A stretch of DNA of 64,000 nt from Mytilus edulis (taxonomy: Eukaryota; Mollusca; Bivalvia; Mytilida; Mytilidae). Every line of letters begins with the position of its first letter. Position 1 is the stretch's first letter. The position numbers and the translations under genes are program-made. The stretch covers positions 7,840,207-7,904,206 of the forward strand of contig NC_092353.1 of assembly GCF_963676685.1 (NCBI RefSeq), in the 5' to 3' direction. This document shows, piece by piece, positions 56,263 to 64,000 of the stretch. The notes below the pieces were generated by a model, which did not search any database, was not told the origin of the DNA, and saw only the letters and a program-made list of their open reading frames with translations.

Positions 56263-56363
56263 TAGATTATCGTTGATCATCTCAACGAGATTGAGTTTCT
56301 CGCTTGAGTCGGCACAACGAAAGTAAGAAAAGCAATCAAGTTGAGATGACCAATGATAATCTA
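56263..56363. mobile_element. ~100-bp MITE downstream of the GMC gene
   Basis: Arms TAGATTATCGTTGATCATCT and, inverted, TAGATTATCATTGGTCATCT (ending at 56363). The inner phrase CATCTCAACGAGATTGAGTT followed by TCTCGCTTGAG recurs at 59033-59070 in the GMC intron, so this is a dispersed family. Confidence 0.7.
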
Positions 56364-56580
56364 TTTACCACTATTTTAACTATGACGACGTTGTCAATTT
56401 CATTAGCAATTTCATTAGCAACGCCACGTACCGCCTTATATTCTAGCGATTATTTTATATTACTCGACTCCACTGAGAAAGGAAATTATCAGTCAGCATG
56501 ATCAAAGGAAAATTTTGTAAAATTGCGATAAAATCCGATACCTATCAAACTTGGAAGTTGATTGTTGAAATAATCTTCTT

Positions 56581-56752
56581 CTATGATTTTAAATGTTTTA
56601 TTTGTTTCCTGAATGTCATCACTGTATCTTTCCCACGTATAAGGTCTGCAGCCTTTTCACCGATCATAATTGAAGGGGAATTCGTATTTCCAGATGTCAC
56701 GTGCCGCATAACTGAAGCATCAGCAACTCTTAAGTTTGCAATTCCTTTCACC
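56581..56752 (-). CDS. GMC oxidoreductase, terminal exon
   Basis: Acceptor CCACTTTAG, then [35 protein letters not shown] and a short basic tail ending KHLKS and TAG (56583-56581). Enters in phase 2, matching the AG left by the exon at 60129. The plus-strand 89-codon frame over it is a shadow. Confidence 0.88.
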
Positions 56753-59700
56753 CTAAAGTGGCATTAATGAAAAACAGAAAACATATCTTTAAAAGACATT
56801 TAAATACAAAATAAAAAAAATACATTTTAAACAAACAAAACAAATATAAAAAATATTCCAAAGCTAACTAGGAAGCGAGTCATTAACCCTCGGAGGGGGC
56901 CACTTCGATACTTAATTGATAGGGTTGTCGCTGGGGTTCTGTTACACCACCCTTTACATATAACTTAGATCTTAAAAATGTGTATCTTTTCATAAATTAC
57001 GTTGGTATAAATTGTAACCTTTCCCCATATTGGTTGGGTTCCATGTGTTGTGTTGGAAAAGTGGAATATTTAAGGTTAAGATTCTGTGTGTAATGTTTAC
57101 TTACGGCAAGACTTTTTGCTATGAAAAAAATGACGGCTTTTCATATACAAGTGATTGGAACTTTATCGACCTAGTTATATATTTCAGATAGTTTTCCCCA
57201 CAGTTTCCCATATTTTCAAGCTGGATAATTATCACCTTGTATATAGGAAGTAGCGCCTATCCCCCCTCCCCCCAACATTAACCCTGGGACAGTGGTTTAA
57301 CGGCACAACATTAAATCAATAAACACATTTAATGTATTGTTATATGCATTACTCAGAATGTCAAAGCATTCTATAGCTTGCTATGATGTATGGGTTTTGC
57401 TAATTTTTTATGACTATATACGGTGACAAATAGTTGCTGACATAAACGTTATATAATTATTGTAATTTATGGTGTCATTACATGTAAAGGTATAACGAAC
57501 GAGGTGAGATGCATAAATGTTCCAGACCATATGAGTATTTGGACCGTATGGGTTTATTTTAGACAAACATTTATCAAAAAACTTTTATTGAGTATTACAA
57601 ATTAATAGTATTATAATAATTAGATGAATAAAGTGAATAAGGTAAGTCAAATAATTCTGAATTTAATTGTCTATTTAAATCTTATTGTGGCACTCTCGTT
57701 GCCACAAGGAACATCAGCTTTCTTAAATTTACATGTTATGTTTATGTAATATGTTCCTTTGCTTGTTTTGCGACAACATGCAATTTAATTCCTTCTGTTT
57801 TCCAATGTGCAGTTTCAATTTTGCATGTCAAAAGTTCTATATCACCCATAACATACCAAGTCAGAGTTCAATATGCCTAATTTACATGCTAGTCTGTACA
57901 CACTTGCCTCCTTACCAATAATAACACCAACCTTACATCACCCATGCTTTGCTCACAGTAACAAAGCTACCTTTTTCACGTGTTTTTTAATCTTTGCATT
58001 ATTTTTCAACACTTTTTATGCCCCACCTACGATAGTAGAGGGGCATTATGTTTTCTGGTCTGTGCCTACGTTCGTGCGTTCGTTCGTCCGTCCGTCCGTT
58101 CGTCTGTGTGTCCGTTCAGGTTAAAAATGTTGGTCAAGGTAGTTTTTGATGAAGCTGAAGTCAACTTGAAACTTAGTACACTTGTTGCTTATGATATGAT
58201 CTTTCTAATTTTAAAGCCAAATTAGACTTTTAACCCCAATTTCACGGTCCACTGAACATAGAAAATGAAAGGGGGAGTTTCAGGTTAAAGTTTTTGGTCA
58301 AGGTAGTTTTTGATGAAGCTGAAGTCCAAACAACTTGTAACTTAGTACACTTGTTGCTTATGATATGATCTTTCTAATTTTAAAGCCAAATTAGACTTTT
58401 ACCCCAATTTCACGGTCCACTGTACATAGAAAATGAAAGGGGGAGTTTCAGGTTAAAGTTTTTGGTCAAGGTAGTTTTTGATGAAGCTGAAGTCCAATCA
58501 ACTTGAAACTTAGTACACCTGTTGCTTGTGATATTATGATCTTTCTAATTTTAAAGCCAAATTAGAGTTTTGACCCCAATTTCACGGTTCACTAAACATA
58601 GAAAATGAAAGTGGGAGTTTCAAGTTAAAGTTTTTGGTCAAGGTAGTTTTTGATGAAATTGAAGTCCAATCAACTTGAAACTTTAATAGTACATTTTTCT
58701 TATAATTTCAGTCCAGTATCTTCCATATTCTGTCGTGATAATAATTATATACATGTAGAAGTCAAATCTTTGGCGGGTTCCAAATCTATGGCAAATGTGA
58801 CGTTACAAACGCCAAACAACTCAAATCTATGGCAGATCTTAAATTGCCTCACAATGGAATAACGCAATATTACATGGTCACCGCCACAAACGATTGCGAA
58901 GCTCATAGATTAGAACACGATTCCAGATGAAGGTATTATCCTGGATATCAATTTGCGGATGGCTTAAAGGAAGATGTTACCTATTATTCGGAATAGGGGC
59001 AAAGTGTGCTGTACCGCCGAAACTAGCGATAATTGATCATCTCAACGAAATTGGATTTCTCGCCTGAGCCGGTACGGCGAAAACAAGCTAGGGCACCACT
59101 TTTTGCAGTACCGGATTATTAAAAAAATAGTTATGGTAAATATTTTACTATCTGCAGCTGGTAAAGTTTATTAAGTAAAAGATAAAATTAACGGATATCT
59201 ATTTGATTTCAATTTTCAACAAATAAAAAAAGATGTATTAACGATCAAAAAAATATTATTGGAAAATTCAAACTGTTCATTTTTATTTTTTTAACTTTTT
59301 TTTTTGTTAAGGGACTTACTAGTTGGTCTACAAAATTGGTTAAATATATTTACCATGATTATATAATTTTTTTTTTAATTTTCATGGGGCACAACTTTTC
59401 AAGCCTGAAGTCTGTATTGAGGAACTCATCATTTACAAAAATATTTTGGCTGCCATCACGATTTGTTTATAAGCATTATTTCACAAATGTTTATAGACTT
59501 GTCGTACATTTCCACTAGTTTCAGACAAGTTATTGATCATATATGCACTGCATTGTTTTCCATTTGCTCAAAATTTGCCATAGATATGGAAACAACACAA
59601 ATCCGGTATAGATTAGGAAATTAAAAAACTTGCCATAGATTAGGATTTTAAAATATCTGCCATAGATTTGGGGTGGCATGACGTCACATTTGCCATAGAT

Positions 59701-62700
59701 TAGGATCCGTCATAGATTTGGAACCCACCATGGATTTGAGTCCTACATACATAATACTGGAGATTAACTTTTAAATAGTTAAAACGGTACAATTGAACTT
59801 TTTATATTAATTCGAGATTTCAGTTATGTTGTAATATACATTTGTATCCAACAAACTTGACAAAATTCTCATAATCTGCGTACGGTCCAAATACTCATAT
59901 GGTCTGGAACATAAACACTATACGATAAGATCAGAGGAACAGCAATGTCATAAAAAAAAACCAAGAAGGGAACAAAAATATGTCCCTTTTGTTGTACATT
60001 TTTGTATAGAGATTCCCATGTGAATCTTAGACATGAATAAATGGAAAAAAAACATCAACTGCTGTTTAAAAACCCTAGTTATTCATATAACATATGTGGC
60101 TGTTTTTCAGTTAATTTCCTAGGCATACCTTAGTTTTGAATCCACAACGGCGGTTGTGTCATCTTTGCCGCCCATACGACATGTACATGACGGGTGATAT
60201 ACCGTCACGGCATAGTGACGAATAAGACATTCCCAATAGGTGTCGCTGTCAAACTCTTCCTCATCACAAATGCCTGGAAAATCTACTCTATTCAAGGTTG
60301 CATCTAATTCCATAAACGCTTTTGACCTTGCAAGTTCCTGTGTTTTTCGTATTGCTTGAAAGAAAATTAGGAATTTAAATGTAGTTCTAAACATATTTTG
60401 ATTTTATTTTATGTGCATTTAAACCACTTTGAATACTGTATGATTTTTTGAAATAAACTTATCAACTTATCAAACCTTTTAAATTTGATGCGAAGAAAAT
60501 AGTCACGTTCGAAATAAACTGGAGCTTGAAATGATAGGCCCAATAAATGAATAGCATATATTTGTGGCGCTAATTGCCACAATTTATTTATATTTCGTTG
60601 TTGCTAGATATTTATTCTTCTTATTTCGCTAAATCTTTTTTGAATAGTATAACATAACTATGAACAAAGACCTTTCACCTTCAATAAAAATATCTATATC
60701 ATGGCGATGAATCAGGTAGTTAGGATCGATTACTGGATGAACAAACGGGTCTTTACTCTTAAGTTTTATTCTACCAGTACTCTTTGGATGCAACAAGATC
60801 TGAGTAATGGTAAACTCATTGGTGAATGCCCTTGTCTGTGCCAGCTTTACTACCTACGATAATAATACAAGGATGTGTAAATAATCGAACAAAATATTTT
60901 CTTTAAGTAAATCAACAATATTTAAATGATGGTACTACCTTGATGCACACATGATGACTGTTTATAGCTTATTAATTAAATGCTCTTTAGTATTATTCGG
61001 TACAGGAGAAGCTGATGAGCAAAAGAAGTATACCATTATTGAAGGTATAACATGCTCAAATTGAAGTTTGATACCACATTACCAAAAGCACCGATTCGTA
61101 TTTTCTGAGAGAGAAAAGGGGGCTAAAATTGAATACATGACTAGTATGTTTAAACATATACAAGTATTCGGTAACTTGGTGATGAGTGGTTGATGTGAAA
61201 ATGTATAACACGGTAAAGCATGCTAACATAAAGCTTGATAAGACATATCAAGAAATCCTAGATTCTGAGTCAAATTGTGTCAATAATTTCAATTGAAGGA
61301 CAGACAGATGATCACACAAACGGACAGACAAACTGACGGAAGGATGGACAAACGGAAATGCAATATACCGATGGAATTATTTTTAACAGTGATTCAGTGG
61401 GATTCGACCCATTTGTTTGTTTTGTTTTACTCAATCTGAGGGATATTGCACCTCTAGGTACTTTTTGTTTAATGTTTTTTTTTCTTTTTTAAGTTATGGT
61501 TAATACTGCTCTTAAAATCAGTATTATTTGGTATGTAACTAATTGATTCAATCCGTTTGTTTTCTTTTAACTTTGCTTGTAGCTTCATTATAGGAATAAC
61601 TCATGTGATAAGATTCCAAATTAGAAAAGTATCCTCCAGAGACCAAATAACAGTAGAAGTGAGTCACATTTTACTATGTCACCATACTGTCTACAACAAT
61701 GAGTATAAACCGATACCACCTTGCAAGCTATATATTCGTTTGACAAATAACACTCACAGAATCATTGTAATTAAGCGGCAAACCATTCTCTAGAAAGGTT
61801 TTATCTGATGCAATGCTGAAGAACATTAGTTGGTAGTCGGGATATAATGTCTGCGTGTGTTTTACTCTACTATTATCAAATATTATTGCTTCCATGCCAG
61901 AAAAAGAAAATATCCCTACAACAGGAAAGTCAAGGTAATATTATTATTTAAATCGATATTTTAGAGAAGCAATTCCGCTGTTTTTAACATTTTGACAAAA
62001 TCCAATAGACAACTTTCGAGTTTGATGCATTTCCGTCAAAAACTCTGGTTTCAGTGAACGTCATTCGTGCGTTTAGAGGCATCGTCACTTCTGTTCCAAT
62101 GTTGAGCAAGTGGTTAGAAAATATTGATGCTATATTGCACGAATTATTCGGCAAATTGAATTCTCATAATTGACAATCAGCACTGTCGTCCCTAGGGAAT
62201 TGTGATTAAGTGCCCACAGGACAAACATCATTTTTAGTTTATCCTGCACAATGACGACTTTAATAGTGCAGAGATACAGGCGATCTCATCTATCTAGTAA
62301 ATGACGTCATAAAGGCGTGCATAATTGACGAGTTTTCTCCGGTGACGGACAAACTCGAAAGTGGTCTATTGATTAAGATTGCCACGAATCATGTACATGT
62401 AGTAACCACAATTATGACATAACAGAATACGACTCATAAACTGTGTTAACTTGTAATGAGTAACGCTACGGGTGCCACTAATGGAGCATGAACAGTTTAA
62501 CCTTCTTGAGCACCTTACTTCATAGCGATAGTTTGGTTGGGCTCATGTAGTTCCATGGGTTGATCTTTAGATTTATTCTGTGTTATGTTTTGATAGTTAT
62601 GTTTTACTTTAGATAGTTCGTCGTTGTCTAAATGTAAAACAAGAACCAATATTAGTTATAACGTAATAAATATTACCTCCTCTTGTTAGAGAATACTGTA

Positions 62701-62827
62701 ACATGTTCCACCAACTCTGTGTAGACTTTACTGAAACACTCATATCTTTATTCGTGTTATATTTCATGAAAAACATAAGATGATCTTCCATATTCTCACC
62801 AACGGGTAAATCTGCTTGAACTTCTAT
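56581..62827 (-). CDS. GMC oxidoreductase, last five exons (partial gene)
   Basis: Minus-strand exons 62677-62827, 61758-61915, 60679-60853, 60129-60354 and 56581-56752 join with matching phases (882 bases, 293 residues and stop). GMC enzymes (glucose dehydrogenase- or choline dehydrogenase-like) are FAD flavoproteins oxidising alcohols or sugars. This part holds [12 protein letters not shown], the middle region [23 protein letters not shown] / VIDPNYL, the catalytic-His stretch [12 protein letters not shown], and the C-terminal VADASV / [19 protein letters not shown], where the Asn is the second catalytic position. The N-terminal FAD-binding GxGxxG part should lie to the right of the window or was not recognised. 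No lesion was seen. The last intron is 3.4 kb and full of repeats. Confidence 0.88.
58016..58700 (+). repeat. Dispersed repeat with ~170-bp tandem units
   Basis: Starts TTTATGCCCCACCTACGATA / GTAGAGGGGCATTATG, then a CGTTCGTCCGTCCGTC run, then four units starting near 58109, 58282, 58450 and 58621 with TTTTTGGTCAAGGTAGTTTT, 'gaagctgaagtccaatcaac' and CCCCAATTTCACGGTCCACT. The last unit is incomplete. The 83- and 81-codon frames are artefacts of the array. Confidence 0.85.
58762..59739. mobile_element. Foldback element with repeated CCAAATCTATGGCA motif
   Basis: The left arm (TCAAATCTTTGGCGGGTTCC, AAATCTATGGCAAATGTGAC) is matched in reverse complement by the right arm ending at 59739 (CTCAAATCCATGGTGGGTTC, ...GGCAAATGTGACGTCA). 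Inside the arms CAAATCTATGGCA or its complement recurs at 58781, 58821, 59571, 59632, 59666, 59692 and 59711. The middle is AT-rich, carrying the CATCTCAACGAAATTGGATT phrase shared with the MITE at 56263. Confidence 0.7.
60129..60354 (-). CDS. GMC oxidoreductase exon with catalytic His
   Basis: Acceptor TTTCTTTCAAG, donor GTATGC. Encodes [40 protein letters not shown] and [20 protein letters not shown] to VVDSKLR. The YHP His is the conserved catalytic base of GMC enzymes. Confidence 0.88.
60679..60853 (-). CDS. GMC oxidoreductase exon (substrate-domain end)
   Basis: Acceptor TTATTATCGTAG, donor GTGAAA. Encodes [37 protein letters not shown] and [19 protein letters not shown], a standard GMC C-terminal-domain order. 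Phase 0 in, phase 1 out. Confidence 0.88.
61758..61915 (-). CDS. GMC oxidoreductase exon (middle region)
   Basis: Acceptor CCTGTTGTAG, donor GTGAGT at 61757. Encodes [20 protein letters not shown], then [19 protein letters not shown] and [11 protein letters not shown]. Its 158-base length and phases (1 in, 0 out) are exactly what the neighbouring exons require, which supports it despite lower sequence conservation. Confidence 0.75.
62003..62371. mobile_element. 369-bp MITE in a GMC intron-side region
   Basis: Ends CAATAGACAACTTTCGAGTT and, from 62371 in reverse, CAATAGACCACTTTCGAGTT (one mismatch). No transposase. It lies in the intron between the exons at 62677 and 61915. Confidence 0.75.
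62677..62827 (-). CDS. GMC oxidoreductase exon (first in window)
   Basis: Acceptor TTTGTTTTAG (62828-62837), donor GTAATA. Encodes [40 protein letters not shown] and [22 protein letters not shown] is the conserved block after the FAD-binding half. Leaves phase 1. Confidence 0.85.
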
Positions 62828-62837
62828 CTAAAACAAA

Positions 62838-63864
62838 GTTCAGCATTCAGCCATTAAACAATTTATCAAACATGATTTCGTAGTTGCAATTTGTAAATCG
62901 TGGTTTAAAATGTTATTTCTTGAGAAAAAAAAGGTAAATAAGGTATGCTTGATACATGAAATTTCACAATGACAATTCCAAATATATACGCTTACGAGTG
63001 AAAGACATACAATAATGCTCTTTTTTTTTGTCACTCGCAACAACAGAATTACCCTCTGGTATCGTTCGCGCCCTCTCCCTCCATCACTTGCACAACATGT
63101 GCTTGTTTTACAGTTCATTCACTCTACAAGAGCTTCTGTTGTGGGCGTTTTTTAATGAAATGCAAACGTCATCATCATTTAGATTGCTGCGTCATTCCAA
63201 CTGACAGCAACACTATGCCATGCATAGTTATAGTTCCCATTACATATTTTTTAATTGTTGTTAACAAAATGTAAGTGTTTGACACTTAAGCTTATTATGA
63301 AATAGGACCCTTACCGGATTTGACATGTTATCGATTATATGATTTATCTTTATAATTTTTGATTTATTTGTTATAATTTGTTCTGCTTCAATTCTTTTTA
63401 CATGATTTTTTTAAGGAAGGTTCGATAACGAAAAACATGCATTTCGAAAGATGAAACTTTTAGTTTTGTATACAATTTTAAAAAGAGTAAGTACTGACTT
63501 GCTTATAAGAATAGATAAAATAGTGTAGCTGATTATTGCTATTGATTTAATTCTTTCCTACATACTTTATACTTCAGTATCAAGTTGATTTATATGTTTT
63601 AAAACATCCACAAGGGTGACTGGGGAATATACATGTAAATATGGTCGTTACAGGTCCTCTTCTGACCGGCAGTAACACCCTTGCCAAAGTAAGGCGTCCG
63701 TTTTTCTTTGTAGGATGTATCAAGTACGCAGACACGTCCTGTCGGAATGGGGATGTTTAATATGATGCATTGTGTAGAGAGAGTACAACGCTTCTACATT
63801 AAGAAATCTTGCAAAAATTCTTTGATGGATCCTAAGATGGCCTGTTGCAAGTCTTAATTTCTGT
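62838..63864. other. No exon recognised right of the GMC gene part
   Basis: AT-rich DNA. A more GC-rich piece at 63640-63800 (GTCCTCTTCTGACCGGCAGT, CACGTCCTGTCGGAATGGGG) has a repeat-like look but no coding frame. Upstream GMC exons were searched for on the minus strand and not seen. Confidence 0.35.
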
Positions 63865-64000
63865 CCCTATCCAATATACCCGTCAAGGCTTAATCTATGT
63901 CCCTATCCAATATACCCGTCAAGGCATAATTTCTGTCCCTATCCAATATACCCGTCAAGAAATAATTTCTTTCCCTATCCAATATACCCGCCAAGGCTTA
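63865..64000 (+). repeat. 36-bp minisatellite running off the window
   Basis: CCCTATCCAATATACCCGTC recurs at 63865, 63901, 63937 and 63973, exactly 36 bases apart, with AAGGCTTAATTTCTGT spacers. Four units are visible and the array continues past the edge. Confidence 0.9.

Larger units (their letters stand above)
57517..59912. mobile_element. 2.4-kb region bounded by perfect 32-bp inverted repeats
   Basis: ATGTTCCAGACCATATGAGT + ATTTGGACCGTA at 57517-57548 is repeated exactly in reverse complement at 59881-59912. Between them, inside the last GMC intron, lie a tandem array and a foldback element. It may be one TIR element or two separate copies in opposite orientation; no target duplication was confirmed. 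Confidence 0.55.

Noticed and set aside
57873..58225. Two overlapping 80-codon frames
   Set aside because: They run through the CGTCCGTCCG simple repeat and the ~170-bp tandem units.
60857..62676. Suspected missing GMC exon
   Set aside because: The phase gap is filled by the exon at 61758-61915, which has consensus splice sites and the exact length needed, so no exon loss is claimed.

Overview
The window looks like nuclear DNA of a bivalve mollusc, most likely a mussel (Mytilus-type). This is inferred from about one-third GC composition, short exons with GT/AG introns, repeat families I associate with mussel genomes, and the gene families present. It is dominated by mobile and tandem DNA. 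Only three host genes are visible, two of them cut by the window edges.

Layout. 0.2-1.9 kb: the last two exons of a C-type-lectin-like gene (+). 2-9 kb: dispersed repeats, a 1.3-kb terminal-inverted-repeat (TIR) transposon with a possible PIF/Harbinger-type first exon, and a 167-bp palindrome. 9.39-14.2 kb: a complete but coding-dead Ty3/gypsy-class LTR retrotransposon with near-identical LTRs, a 5-bp target duplication, and a piece of its own LTR end inside the reverse transcriptase. 16.4-17.8 kb: a cluster of a ~370-bp repeat, three copies one way and two the other.

21.3-31.9 kb (+): a multi-exon gene whose exons join with consistent phases to 1331 codons. The predicted protein has a disordered N-terminus, a Schlafen-type AlbA_2 domain, a STAND/NB-ARC-like NTPase and a helical, TPR-like C-terminus. 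This is the layout of an intracellular sensor. One of its exons is split by a 5'-truncated LINE flanked by a perfect 10-bp target duplication, so this allele should be broken.

32.1-45.7 kb: a nest of elements. An outer mussel repeat carries a 10.1-kb element with TIRs over 700 bp and a 9-bp target duplication. A second copy of the outer repeat, 1.4 kb away, preserves the empty target site. Inside the 10.1-kb element are about 17 copies of a ~196-bp satellite, a Penelope-like RT remnant split by a tRNA-derived SINE, and about 3.6 kb of GC-richer, badly decayed Polinton/adintovirus-like DNA (packaging ATPase, PLA2-like protein, integrase end, Rho_N-like piece) split by a mariner-type MITE.

46-56 kb: mostly repeats, an RT remnant and minisatellites. 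56.6-62.8 kb (-): the last five exons of a GMC oxidoreductase, phases consistent, with repeats and MITEs in the introns. The window ends in a 36-bp minisatellite.

The genes do not form an operon-like system. The strongest leads are the AlbA_2-STAND gene with its insertion-broken exon and the nested 10.1-kb element. All family names come from reading motifs by eye; no database search was run.
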